Origin: Aradus depressus
Lineage: Eukaryota > Arthropoda > Insecta > Hemiptera > Aradidae
NCBI GenBank assembly: GCA_963662175.1
Contig: OY759215.1
Span: forward strand, 31,991,453 to 32,055,452
Reading direction: 5' to 3'
DNA: 64,000 nt
The notes beneath the pieces are model-generated. The model searched no databases, was not told where the DNA came from, and worked only from the letters and a program-made list of their open reading frames with translations. Position numbers and translations under genes: made by a program. Positions within the stretch are counted from its first letter, which is position 1. The number at the start of each line of letters is the position of its first letter. Shown piece by piece: positions 11,731 through 22,083 of the stretch.

Positions 11731-12062
11731 GGTTAGCTTAGGCCCGGGCTATAACTATGTGGTCATATCGCCTACTACCAGAGAGCTCTTTCGTCACTCT
11801 GGTGAACATGAGCCCGACTCTACTGTGGGAGTCCTAAATTTTGCCTACCCTAAATTTTTATTCACTTAGGGCAGGGGTCTTTAACGAGTACCTGATATCG
11901 AACAGGATCGGGACCATCGCTTAACGTCCCATCCGAAGAACGGCGTGCTTAAGTTATTTTACCTCCCAGATAAAATAAACTAAGGGCCTCGGTCGGGTTT
12001 CGAACCCACGTTCTTGAGCTCAGAAGACAAGCACGCATACCACTGAGCTACCGGCACCCTCT
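11731..12062 (-). mobile_element. SINE-1, near full length, minus strand
   Basis: Complete SINE-1 in reverse: tail side ggttagctta then gcccgggct, tcatatcgcctactacc, cgcttaacgtcccat, ctcggtcgggtttcgaaccc (B box) and ccactgagctaccggc (A box), ending in accctc. The tRNA-like head is therefore at 11985-12062. It abuts a (CT)/(TA) run and the foldback element at 12076. Confidence 0.9.
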
Positions 12063-12075
12063 CTCTCTCTATATA

Positions 12076-13315
12076 CAGGGTGTCCAAAAAGTATGGAAAC
12101 GGTCCGATTCCACAAAAATTTCAGGTCCGAATGCAAAAACAAAAAACACGTGTCCAATATTTTTTCAAAAGCTATTTAACGACACCAATATCGACCCCCC
12201 CACCCCACCCCCTGTGGGTGGGGCAGGGGGCAACTTTGAAAAGTTAAACGGGAACCCCTATTTTTTATTGCAGATTCGGGTTTCTTGCGTCAAAATATGT
12301 AAGTTTTGTTCGAAACATTTTTCGAAATTATTGATGAAAAGTACTCAAATTTCGAAAATTAAATTTTCTAAAAACAAAATCGCAGATACGCCGTTCGGTA
12401 TGAATAATTCATGATTGTAGGGTAGAAAAAAAACACGTGTCCAATATTTTTCTAAAAGCTCTCCAATGACACCAATATTGAAAGTACTGCGGGTGGGGCA
12501 GGGGGCAGCTTGGAAAGGTAAACGGGATTAGATAATGTAGACAAAACATTATGTTATAAAGTAAGATTGGGACACGTCAAGTAGTTGAAGGGCATCAGTT
12601 TGAGCATCTTATTAATTGAGAAATCCGCCGTTATTACCTACGTGGTGAGAGGCAAGGGGCCTCACCTTAAACAAGCACCCCGACGGTGAGAGGCAAGGGG
12701 CCTCCACCTTAAGAGGTTTTTCCTCTTGAAATCGGGAAAAAACCTTATCATTACGATTACGACATGATCTGATGCAAATCGAGAGAAATGTTTCGAACAA
12801 AACTTACGTATTTTGATGCAAGAAACCCGAATCTGCAATAAAAAATAGGGGTTCCCGTTTAACTTTTTAAAGTTGCCCCCTGCCCCACCCACAGGAGGTG
12901 GGGTGGGGGGTCGATATTGGTGTCGTTAAATAGCTTTTGAAAAAATATTGGACACGTGTTTTTTGTTTTTGCATTCGGACCTGAAATTTTCGTGAAATTG
13001 GACAGTTTCCATACTTTTTGGACACGTTTTATTTTTCGAAATTGAGTACTTTTTTTCAATAATTTCGAAAAATGTTTCGAACAAAACTTACGTATTTTGA
13101 TGCAAGGAACCCGAATCTGCAATAAAAAATAGGGGTTCCCATTTAACTTTCCAAAGTTGCCCCCTGCCTCACCCACAGGGGGTGGGGTGGGGGGGTCAAT
13201 ATTGGTGTCGTTAAATAGCTTTTGAAAAAATATTGGACATGTGTTTTTTTGTTTTTGCAATTGGACCTGAAATTTTCGTGAAATTCGACCTTTTCCATAC
13301 TTTTTGGACACTCTA
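12076..13315. mobile_element. Foldback element, TA target duplication, duplicated right end
   Basis: Left end cagggtgtccaaaaagtatg is matched by a diverged inverted right end at 13315, and TA dinucleotides flank both ends (12074-12075 and 13316-13317). The ends are of the kind seen in Tc1/mariner-type elements. The left arm (to about 12360) is repeated in reverse twice on the right: once ending near 13025 and again ending at 13315. The internal region has a duplicated motif cggtgagaggcaaggggcct (about 12642 and 12684). ORFs here are repeat shadows; no transposase is present. Confidence 0.75.
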
Positions 13316-13435
13316 TATATATAATATGGGACTTTCGGTATTACTACCATTTTCAGCCACGACTTAACTAATACTAAAAAGGATTATTAAGTATATTTCT
13401 TAAAATATGTATTTTAAATTAGTAAGTATATACCT

Positions 13436-13692
13436 TTTGGTATTTGTTAAGCTTCCCCCTTATTCCTCCCCTTCTTTTTAGTCGATTTGGCTGAAAATCA
13501 ACTGGTGTCGTCGTTAGAAGCTTCTGGATACACATGTAAAATTTCGTATCGATATATTTATTCTATCACAAGTTATCCTGTTCACGGACACACTGAACCC
13601 ATTTACATAGGATTTTTTTTTTTTTTCTTCAGTTTTGAAATAAAGGTTCCGAAAACATAAAATTCCAATGAAAACTGACCATAGAGCTGGGG
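13436..13692 (+). repeat. Family A segment
   Basis: Contains family A units: cttcccccttattcc, gatttggctgaaaatcaa, tggtgtcgtcgttagaag, aaatttcgtatcgata and the gaaaactgacc...agctgggg end. A SINE-3 copy follows immediately. Confidence 0.65.
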
Positions 13693-13699
13693 AATGCAA

Positions 13700-13850
13700 T
13701 ATTTTATTTATTTTTTTATTTTTGTTGTCTTTTATTTATAAAGATACAACTGTTACTGGAGTGCAACTACCTGCATCCATGATATTCATGAAGATATGGT
13801 GGCGTAAATAATGTGTGAGAGGAAGGCCACCCAGTGGTAGGTCCTCGGGC
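13700..13850 (-). mobile_element. SINE-3 copy, minus strand
   Basis: Reverse complement of the SINE-3 body: ttgtcttttatttataaaga, tgttactggagtgcaacta, tgtgagaggaaggccaccc, agtggtaggtcctcggg. Poly(T) side at about 13700-13725. Confidence 0.75.
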
Positions 13851-14154
13851 CTAGGGTACTCAGGCCCCAATGTTTGACTTACATCAAGGAAATGAAACAT
13901 AAATAAATAAAACTGGCTCCATATTTTGAGAGAACAGAAAAAAATGGTTAAGAATTTACGTTGGCATTATGTCAACATGAAGAGCTATAAATTTTTATGA
14001 ATAGGTACTTCAAATGGAATAAATGTTGCTATTAATACTCCGTGACTGGAATGCAAGAACTAAAAAAGACATTTATTTTCATAAAAAATTGATAATACAA
14101 GAAAAATTTTAATCTAGCGTAATATTTAATCCTTTTAATTTAGCGTAAATAAAA

Positions 14155-14612
14155 AAAAAAAGTTGTCGGTGAGTCACGGTACTGAGTTGAGCCCCCCCCC
14201 CCCCCCCCCCCCTCCCCTTCCGCTAATTCCGCTGAAAATTCGTGGGTGTCGTCCTTATGGGGTTTGGAATTTACATATGAAATTTTGTGTTGATACATTC
14301 ATTACAACTGCAGTTTTAGAATTTTTGTTTAAGCGCTCCCTCTAATCCCCCACTCTCTTTGGCCCATTTGGCTGAGAATTAATAGATTTCTCCTCCTTAT
14401 ACAAGTGACATGGGGTCCTAAACATATGAATTTCGTGTCGAAATTCATTCTAATTGGGCGTTATCATGTTCACAGATGAACACACACCTAGAAAGAAATT
14501 TTTCATTTTTGGAATCAAGGGGTCGCAAAACTTGAAATTCCGGTGAAAACTAAACATCGAGTTTCAAACCGATTACAAAACTCCCCTTCGTAAAGCTGGG
14601 GAAGTAAGAAAA
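14155..14612 (+). repeat. Family A copy with poly(C) tract
   Basis: Starts with the terminal signature aaagttgtcggtgagtcacgg and continues through two diverged ~150-bp units to agctggggaagta. A run of about 20 C at 14191-14211 lies inside. The frame around 14163-14345 is repeat sequence, not a gene. Confidence 0.7.
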
Positions 14613-14714
14613 ATAAAATTAAGTATTGGGACAACTGCTATGACGTCAGGGATTATACAATTAATGTATTTACGTCACTTGAGATATAACTGGGATTAAC
14701 ATGAGAACCTATTT

Positions 14715-15600
14715 ACTTTCCCAGTTTTACGAAGTATAGGGGAAATTATGTAATAAGTCAAAAAGTCGATGCGGAGTTTTCAACGAAATTTTATGTTTTC
14801 CGACTCTAGATTCCAAATATGGAAAAAAAAGGCTATCTGTATTTGTGTCTGTGAACATGATAACTACTGATACAATGATATATCGACACGAAATTTTAAA
14901 TGTGAACCCAGAACCCCATAATGACGACACCTATTGTTTTTCAGCTAAATCGAGCTTTCAGCTAAAGGAGAGGGGAGATTAGGGAGTGGCTTGACTCAAA
15001 AACTCAAATAAATGTCATTATAATGAATGTATCTACACAAAATTTCATATGTGAGTTCAAAACACACTTTTTTTTAAAATATTGTCTATTCCACTAAAGA
15101 TATAAATTTATATACGAGTAACTACCAGTTTCGGCCTTACACCATCGTCAGGTCTAGTTATAAACTAGAAGGCCGAAACCGGTAGTTATGTATATTTATA
15201 TCTTTAGTGGAATAGACAATATTTTAAAAATAAGTTTGTTTTATTCATTTATTACAAGTTTCCACAATATGTCCGCGTTCCTCAACTTAGAAGTTGAGTT
15301 CAAAACCTCATAAGGACAATACTTAGCAATTTTCAGCGGAATTTGGAAGAAGGGGATGGCGGATGAGAGGGGGCTCATTCAAAAACCTAATAACAATGTA
15401 ATGAATTAATCGACACAAATTTTAATATGAGGGTTAATGAGCCCCTATGTGAGTCAACTACTGAATAATATTAGCGTAAACGGTCGACTGATTTTGGAAG
15501 GTGAACCGTGAAGTGGTGAACAGAATGGAAACTTTATGAATTAATTTCTCCTGGAAAAATACATTGCTGGTGATTCACCAACGATTTTTTTTATACAAGG
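14715..15600 (-). repeat. Family A copy, minus strand, with nested insertion
   Basis: A long family A copy in reverse, from cccagttttacgaagtatag to the terminal palindrome (ggtgattcaccaacgattt, about 15570). It is interrupted at 15064-15295 by a Penelope-type inverted dimer flanked by an 11-bp duplication. Removing the insert restores the unit order gtgagttcaaaac - ctcataaggac. Confidence 0.75.
15064..15295. mobile_element. Penelope-type inverted dimer, 11-bp TSD
   Basis: 232-bp insertion flanked by gagttcaaaac at 15053-15063 and 15296-15306. It has two inverted arms of one short repeat. The left arm (minus strand) has CTGACGA, an extra T, a GGT/GCC hairpin, GAAA and CTGGTA; the right arm begins at aaggccGAAA with the palindrome ACCGGT (15179-15184). 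Both arms run on into atctttagtggaatagac and attttaaaa. The sequence matches the 112-bp unit at 29775-29886. Confidence 0.75.
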
Positions 15601-15767
15601 AGCGTACTACACTAATAATGTAAAAAATATATAATAATTAAGGGAAACAGTTCAATGTGAATAACTTTTACAGTGACACTTCCTTGCTTTATGTAAAAAA
15701 TATTCAATTGAAGACAAAAAGGTTCAGTTCAGTACCGATTAGATAACTTTCCGAATACTTTGTACTA

Positions 15768-15822
15768 GGTTAGTTATTATGGCTCATGCCCGGGCTTTAA
15801 CTACAAGGTCGGCCCACTACCA
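15768..15822 (-). mobile_element. SINE-1 tail fragment
   Basis: Reads ttagttattatggctc, atgcccgggctttaact and ccactaccaga, i.e. the 3' part of SINE-1 in reverse. It breaks off where the hAT remnant begins. Confidence 0.7.
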
Positions 15823-15829
15823 GACCGGA

Positions 15830-16171
15830 ACGGCAGGGCGGGAAGGGCGATCGCCAAGAGCGCCTCGATGTTAGGGGCACAAGAGTTGTTGACTCTTTGA
15901 CCTTGATTGAAAGAATTGAAAGACCTTGTGGATTGCGTTACGCATACTTTTAACGATTTCAGTATCAGTAGCCAGTTGCGACAGGAGTTTTAGCAAATTG
16001 AAATTAATAAAAACATATTTAAGATCAACTATGACACAAGAAAGACTCCATGCTCTTGCTGTTCTTGCAATCGAAAACGAACTGGCCAAGAACATAAATT
16101 TCAAGGATGTAATTGAAGAATTTGCTTATGCTAAAGCCCGAAAAATACAATTGAATTTTTCCAAAAATTGA
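15830..16171 (+). mobile_element. hAT element remnant (3' part)
   Basis: Begins near cagggcgggaagggcgatcg, which may be a degraded hAT-type end or internal sequence, and contains the transposase C-terminus at 15926-16171. Most of the transposase is missing. The exact ends are uncertain. Confidence 0.6.
15926..16171 (+). pseudogene. hAT transposase C-terminal dimerisation domain
   Basis: About 81 codons ending at TGA. Key residues SVASCDRSFSKLKLIKTYLR, STMTQERLHALAVLAIE and the trailing helix with KARKIQ match the hAT C-terminal dimerisation domain, closest in style to the ZMYM1-like group of hAT-derived proteins. The BED finger and RNase H core are absent, so this is a relic. An antisense frame over the same bases is a shadow. 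Confidence 0.85.
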
Positions 16172-16210
16172 TACAATTTGATGTCTTTCAATCATTTTTT
16201 CAGATATGAT

Positions 16211-16289
16211 AATATATGTTGTTTTTATAATTTTTTTATATATAGTATAATATACTAAATATAAAAAAATTATAAAAACAACATATATT
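16211..16289. repeat. Near-perfect AT-rich hairpin
   Basis: Inverted repeat with ~39-bp arms centred at about 16250: atatgttgtttttataattt pairs with aaattataaaaacaacatat. It may be the terminal part of an AT-rich MITE or an imperfect cruciform. It lies just after the hAT relic. Confidence 0.7.
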
Positions 16290-16320
16290 ATATATTTTTT
16301 TTTCTTTTTTTATAACAAAG

Positions 16321-16486
16321 TCTTGTAACAGTCTTTTATCCATAAAGATGCAACTGTTGCTAGGGTGCAACAACCAGCATCTATGTTGGTAGGTATGGAT
16401 ACGTTGGCGTGAATGGCATGTGAGAGGAAGGCCACTCAGTGGTAGGTCCTCGGGACGAAAATTTATATTAATTATAAGGACAAGGG
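16321..16486 (-). mobile_element. SINE-3 copy, minus strand
   Basis: Reverse SINE-3: cttttatccataaagatgc, aactgttgctagggtgc, tgtgagaggaaggccac, gtaggtcctcgggacg, followed by attataaggacaagggg and an A-run at 16487-16505. The trailing part shows the family extends beyond the ggacctacc core. Confidence 0.75.
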
Positions 16487-16559
16487 GAAAAAAAAAAAAA
16501 AAAAATGAAATAAAAAAAATTAAGTAAAAAATAAATAAATAAAAAGGAATTGAAAGACA

Positions 16560-16745
16560 ACTTTGATGGAATGGGTAAGAGAGATGAGAAAAGTGAAGGA
16601 AAATAATGTAAAAAAATAAATAAATAAATATTAAGAACGAATAGGAATTAAGGTGGCAGTAAGTCGCGGTTCCACCTCCTCTCCAACCTTCGTGGGGGGT
16701 TTTGTGGTAATTGTTGTGAAGATAAAGTACGTACTTCTGGATTTA
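16560..16745 (+). repeat. Repeat family D, copy 1
   Basis: Matches 47746-47925 in the same orientation: aaggaaaataatgt, gtggcagtaagtcgcggtt, tcaaccttcgtggggggtt, ttgtgaagataa, gtacgta. No conserved ORF. Class unknown. Confidence 0.65.
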
Positions 16746-17035
16746 TATGTGTGTAAAGTTTTCTAAAAAAACGTATGTAAGTAGTTTGTATTGTGTCGGG
16801 TACTGTGTGTATCATAAGATCGTTATGAAGTGTTCTGTTGTTTATGTATGGGGGGCACTGTGTTATCAGTCTGAGGGTTTTCGACTGAAATGCCTGAATT
16901 CGTTTGATGTTGGACGTTGGATAATAAATTTAAACATTAAACAATTTTTTTATGAAGTTTTATTTTTTAATTATTGAAATTTTCTCTCCTTACAAGAGGG
17001 CGCAAGGTAGATTTTCGCCTAGGGCACTGATATAT

Positions 17036-17175
17036 GTTGCGGCGGCGCTGACCAGAGCGCTCTTTCGTCACTCTGGTGAACATGAGCCCGACTCTACTAT
17101 GGGAATTTTCACTCACCGAGGTTCAGGGTCATTAACGAGTACCTGACATAGTACAGGCTTGGTACCATCTCTTAA
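17036..17175 (-). mobile_element. SINE-1, degraded middle part
   Basis: Contains accagagcgctctttcgtca, tgagcccgactctactatgg and taacgagtacctgacatagt, the SINE-1 body in reverse. The tRNA head is missing. Confidence 0.75.
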
Positions 17176-17603
17176 CAATTGCGATAATTTGGTTAGCACC
17201 GCATCTCCCATGAGATCCAGTCAAAGTATGGACAGACGGTGTGAAGTGAGGAAGGAGGACCACAGGTGGGAGGGATAGCTGCCGAACTTGATGGATGAGC
17301 TAGAATAGGAAGTGAAAGGATGACTTGAAGAGCCGCAGCTAACAAGCCATTGTCCTCGAGACCTCACAATGGTAGAAACAGTAAATATCCGGCTATCAGC
17401 CCCATCAACCCATCACTCAATAGTTCATATTGAAGCCACGAGTCGAGGAAACTGATTGCTTGCTATGACCCAGCGATGAGAAGCTCTGCCTCTACATCTG
17501 CTTTTAATTTTTAAATAAATATTATTTCGGTAAATAGTTCAATTTTTTTTTTTTCAAAAAATCAACCTAAACAATTATATTTTATTTTAATTTAATTTTT
17601 TTA
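17176..17603. other. No gene identified; mixed-composition stretch
   Basis: More GC-balanced than its surroundings (17180-17500) but with stops in every frame. It could be an old processed fragment or unclassified repeat. Poly(T) and (AT) tracts follow at 17520-17600. Confidence 0.3.
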
Positions 17604-17804
17604 TTTTTTTTGTCGCTTTATGTACGGTGCATATTAGCCATGTCAATGTGTTATATCTAGTTATTTACGACATCCATGGCCCCGGGAGGGAGTTCAATCT
17701 ACGAAATAAAACTCAGTTCCGGACGGGATTCGAACCCGCAAACCATGGGTGAGACCATGCGACCAAAGCCCTACGCTCTAGCCCGCACAGCCGCCATGGC
17801 CCCC
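17604..17804 (-). mobile_element. SINE-2, near full length, minus strand
   Basis: Reverse complement of the SINE-2 consensus: tail side tttatgtacggtgcatatta, gacatccatggccccggg, gggattcgaacccgc (B box), gagaccatgcgaccaaagcc, and the head ending in gccatggcccc. The tRNA-related head is at about 17715-17804. Other copies are at 57691, 58712 and 63476. Confidence 0.85.
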
Positions 17805-17825
17805 TATATTTTAATTGCCAAGTAT

Positions 17826-17935
17826 TGTTTTGTCATGGGTTGTAAAAAAAAACGTAGTCTCATCTCTCAAGGTTTTATTATTTATGCTAGTCGTCTTTCG
17901 AGGTTGCCCTCATCATCAGACAAAAATGAAAATGC
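17826..17935 (-). repeat. Penelope-type arm with hammerhead-like core
   Basis: On the minus strand: CTGATGA (17913-17919), extra T, GAGG-GCAA-CCTC hairpin, GAAA (17896-17899), then AGACGACT, a two-base-diverged version of the AGCCGGCT palindrome. The continuation ataataaaacc...gagagatgagact is mirrored at 18440-18480 on the plus strand, so the two flank the MITE at 17941-18346. Confidence 0.5.
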
Positions 17936-17940
17936 ACAAA

Positions 17941-18346
17941 ACATATCGCACCCTTGCTTCAAAAGTGCCACAACTCAAAAATTCGGGTTTTTTAGTTAAG
18001 ACTGCCATTCGACTTGGTTTTTAAGTCTATACCAATCACCTAAAGCGCCAGATGATGCACTGAAAATTCAGCCGCTAGGTAACAGTTGTGTCGTTTTTTA
18101 TGTTTGCACTCATTAGTCTTTGTTAGGCAACAAAAGGGCCACAACTTAAAAAAAACGAGATTTATAGTTGAAAACTTGGAAAATCTGCAGGACCACAATC
18201 TATCGTAACTTATATGCATAGTTTTGCTTGGAGACGTCACTAGATCAGCTAAAATTTACCTAACCTAGCTGGAAGCTGTTTTTCGCATTTCCTGAAAAAC
18301 TGAGTTTTTTGAGTTGTGGCAATTTTGAAGCACGGGTGCGATATGT
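17941..18346. mobile_element. MITE with 44-bp terminal inverted repeats
   Basis: Left end acatatcgcacccttgcttc and right end gaagcacgggtgcgatatgt are inverted copies, and the match continues for about 44 bp (to actcaaaaa / tttttgagt). Total length is 406 bp; no transposase. No unambiguous target duplication, so the superfamily is open. It lies between two inverted Penelope-type pieces. Confidence 0.75.
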
Positions 18347-18499
18347 AAAAACAAATTAATTATAAGAGCTAAAAAAATATTAATTGTTAATAATTTCAAA
18401 TTTTTCAATATTTTTTTCATACATCATCTACATAATGAATAGATAATAAAATCTGTGAGAGGTGAGATGACGATATTATGTAGCTTCAGCCAAACTAAA

Positions 18500-19200
18500 T
18501 ATAGTCCTACTTCCTCATCTATACGAAGTATAAAAGTTATGGAATCAGCCAAAATTTCGATGCTGAGTTTTCCACGGAATTTCATGTTTTCCGACCTCCA
18601 GATTCAAAATATGAAAAAAAAAATGTCTGTTAGCACGATAACTCCCGATATAATAAATGTATCAACACGAAAATTTATATGTGAATCCAGAACCCTCTAA
18701 CGACAACAATTATTGATTTTCAGCCAAATTGACTAAAATGAAGAGGGGGATTAGGGGGGAAGCTTAACACAAAACTCTAATAACTGCCGATAGAATGAAT
18801 GTATCGAGACAAAATTTTATATGCGTCACCTGAACCCTATAAGGACAACACCTATCAATTTTCAGCCAAATCGGCTAAGGGAAAGGGAGGTATTAGGGAG
18901 AGACCTAACACAAAAACACTAGTAACTGCCGATGTAATGAATTTATTAACATGAAATTTTATATTTAAATTTAAAACCCCTTAAAGCCACCATTAAATCT
19001 GTCAAAGGAGAGGGGGGATTAAAAGTGGCGGCTTAACTCAAAAACTAGTAAATACCGATATAATGAATATATCGACACAGAACTTAGTGAGGATTCAGAA
19101 GTGCCTATGTAAATCAACTAATGATTTTTAGCTGATCATCATCATTGGTTTTGGAGGAAGTGCTAAAACGTAGCTGATTAATCCGTATAGGGATGTACAT
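18500..19200 (-). repeat. Family A copy, minus strand
   Basis: Runs from atacgaagtataaaagttat through four diverged ~150-bp units, each with aatgaatgtatc...aaattttatatg...ttttcagccaaat...gagggggatta. Frames in this region are repeat-derived. Confidence 0.7.
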
Positions 19201-19404
19201 CGTAGGTGATTTTTTTAGTTAGTTCCATTAAGTGATTATATCAACTTTCAAAACGCATCACTATAAGTGTTAACCTTGTAGACAGATTATCTGACAAGGA
19301 AACATGAAACCTGAAGCATCCTTGCATAGCTCTGGGGACAACTAGTCCGCATTAGACTCCCTCCAATGCAGTCTCATTCTCCTCCATACCTTAGGTTTTA
19401 TAGC

Positions 19405-19810
19405 GATATAAAGATATACGAAGTATAGGGGTAGTTACGAAATCGGTCAGAACTTCTAATCGAGTTTTCGAGGAAATTTAAGGTTTTCCGATATCATAAT
19501 TCCAAAAATGAAAAAAAAAATCTGTAAATATGTGCCTAGGTCTGTGAACCAGATAGTATCGACACGAAATGTTATATGTGTATCTAGAACCCTCTGATGA
19601 ACACTATTATTGATTTTCAGCCAAATCGGTCAAAGGGAAGGGGGGGGGGGAGGCTTAACACAAAACCTCTAATAACTGCCATTGTAATGAATGTATTGAT
19701 ACGAAATTACATATAGGTATATATTGAAAGCCATATAAAGATATGCACTAATTAATTTCAAGCGTAATCAACCAAAGGGGAAAAAAGACTAATGAAGTTT
19801 TAGGAATTAG
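19405..19810 (-). repeat. Family A copy, minus strand, truncated
   Basis: Starts atacgaagtataggggtag and contains two to three family A units up to about 19810. The palindromic terminus is not reached. Confidence 0.65.
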
Positions 19811-19883
19811 TTGGTAGTATAATTTTTGTAAATAATCTATATTTTTCTTTTCCAAATGTATTCTTTTTTATAATATAGGTTAA

Positions 19884-20402
19884 TCATATATATAAAGCTG
19901 AAAATGTCTGTGCGTTGTACCGCTATAACTCACGAACGGCTTGATGGATTTGATTATTTTTTTTTTTTAATTTGTTCGTCATCGTCTGTGGAAGGTTATA
20001 GGCGTATTAGTACCTCAATATCTGGTCCATCCCAGCGTCCACCCACGCAATCTTTGTAACTCAAAAACCACTGCAATGATTAATGAGGAATCTTTTTGAA
20101 TAGATAAGTTTTATCTACCGGAAGGTTAAGGTCTATTTTTTAATCAACCCCTGGTCCATCCCAGCATCCACTCACGCAATCTTTGTAACTCGAAAACCTA
20201 ACTTAATGAGAAATCTTTTTGAATAAATTAGTTTTAGCTCCAAAGCTAGCGTTACTACAGTTGAAGGACTATAAGCCTTATTCCGTATGAATAATTGAAA
20301 ATTATAACATCATGAATGTACTGTCGAGGAACTGAATAGCCTTATAGGAGATATTGGGAGAAAAGTCAAAGTTCCCCGGGCAACGCCGGGTATTACTGCT
20401 AG
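19884..20402 (+). mobile_element. Short non-autonomous Helitron
   Basis: 519 bp with Helitron hallmarks: 5' TC (tcatatatataaagctg), a 3' GC hairpin at 20375-20390 (CCCGG-GCAACG-CCGGG), and CTAG at 20399-20402 followed by T, fitting insertion between A and T. The interior holds a direct duplication of about 125 bp (ggtccatcccagc, cacgcaatctttgtaactc, aatctttttgaat appear twice). It encodes no Rep/helicase and would need a Helitron elsewhere. Confidence 0.85.
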
Positions 20403-21235
20403 TTTTAAATAAATCCAATTTTTTATTCTCGATTCTGTGCTATTCATTTTCCCTGTCAACCAAACAAGAAAATATTTTTGGATTAAATTGCACATTTTTG
20501 CAAATTTAGAAATATTTTATGGCATCCCAGAATTATATATTTAGAAGAATCCCAATGACGAAAGTGTTAGTTAAAATGTTTTTATTACTTTCTTAAATAT
20601 TAATAAAAAAAAGTCATAAACCTTCTATATATTTATTAGGCCCTTTTCGGAAACTACTGTAGAAATCAAAATTTAGTATAAGACCAGACAACAATTTCTA
20701 CAGAAAATCTGATAATTTTATTATTTATTATTTTTATTTTCATTTATTATTATTATTATTTTTAAATCACATTTTATTATTATTACACAACTGCAACAAG
20801 TAATTACAATTTTTGCCCATAATAGCTTCAAGGTTAAATTCCTGAAATGTTTTTCTCGCAATGATACTGATAGGTGGGTCTATCCATTTAAGGATTATGT
20901 ATTAAGTAATTCATTAAATATGAATACCATTAGAAAATAAGTGAGGTAATCCACAAGCTTACCTAGAATTATACATCTATGGAGAGAATGTCTAACTGAT
21001 GAGGGAGAGGAGATAAGATTTCGAAGAGCTTATCAAGTGATGAAGTCAACCCTGGGAACTTTTCGGTAGGTAAGGAATCAATGATGTGTATGATGACAAC
21101 CAAAATTAAGTAATTTCACCCAAAAAATATATTTAGTTTTTATATATTTTAATTATTTTTAGAATTGTATAGATGGGAGACCGGATCGCTATTAACGAAT
21201 GTTTGACGCCTGCCTTAATCCAGTACAACAGAAAA
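20403..21235. other. No gene seen; AT-rich DNA
   Basis: AT-rich stretch with ATT-rich simple sequence near 20720-20770. Nothing else is supported. Confidence 0.4.
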
Positions 21236-21400
21236 AAGTCGTCGTGAATCACCGGCAATATACATTTCCAGAATGAATTAATCAATTAACTTTTCGCTCC
21301 CTCTCCAAAACTAGTCGACCGTTGGCGCTAATATTCAATAGTTGACTTACATAGTGGTTGAACGACCAAACTCATTTCTCACCTCTCTAACCGCCACCAG
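21236..21400 (+). repeat. Family A 5' terminal segment
   Basis: Begins aaagtcgtcgtgaatcaccg and continues gaattaatcaattaac, cgctccctctccaaaa, gttgacttacatag, the first part of a family A copy. Confidence 0.7.
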
Positions 21401-21436
21401 GTTCATTAATTAGTGTTATTATTTATTAATTTTATA

Positions 21437-21745
21437 ATTATTATGACTCATGCCCGGGCATCAATTGCCTCGCCATATCGTCTACAAACAGAGCGCTCTT
21501 TCGTCATTCTGGTATGGACTTAAGCCCGACTCTACTAATTTTGCCTACCCTAAATTTTTACTCACCTAAGGTAGTGGTTGGTCTTTAACGACCTGACGTC
21601 GTATAGGCTCGGGACCATCGCTTAACGTCCCATCCGAAGGACGGCGTATTTAAGTATATTCTACTCCCAGATAAAATGAACTAAGGGCCTCGGCCAGGTT
21701 TTGAACCTGCCAACTTGAGCTCAATAAGCAAGCACCACTGAGCTA
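21437..21745 (-). mobile_element. SINE-1, near full length, minus strand
   Basis: Reverse SINE-1 from ttatgactcatgcccggg to caccactgagctatt, including gcttaacgtcccatccgaag and the mutated B box gttttgaacctgc. Slightly deleted in the head. Confidence 0.85.
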
Positions 21746-22020
21746 TTAATTGTATATATTTTTCGGTTAATAATATTGTGTATTTATTTATTGCACAATT
21801 ATTTATTTTATTTTCATATTTATTTTATATTCCATTTATTTATTATATACACTAGGTATGTACTTTTTATGTATACCATTTCTGTAATTTATTTGAATTT
21901 CTTGTTATTTTATATAATATTTTGAACTTTATATTCCCTCCTCCGAATCGCTTGCCTTAGGGAAGGCGAGTCAGTCTCAGGTCATCTAGGTAGCCTCAAA
22001 ATGGTATAAATATACCAATC

Positions 22021-22081
22021 TGACAAACTTAAATGTTACTGTTGAACCTAATAGCCTTAAGCCGAGATAGGCGGTACACTA
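22021..22081 (+). repeat. Penelope-type fragment cut by mariner insertion
   Basis: Matches 6400-6465 (aaacttaaatgt, ttgaac, ccttaagcc, cggtacacta) but the CTGANGA core is lost. The mariner end starts right after cggtacacta, at a TA. Confidence 0.45.
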
Positions 22082-22083
22082 TA

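Noticed and set aside
12859..13350. 163-codon minus-strand frame with repeated segments
   Set aside because: Produced by the tandem arms of the foldback element; its internal repetition mirrors the DNA repeat.
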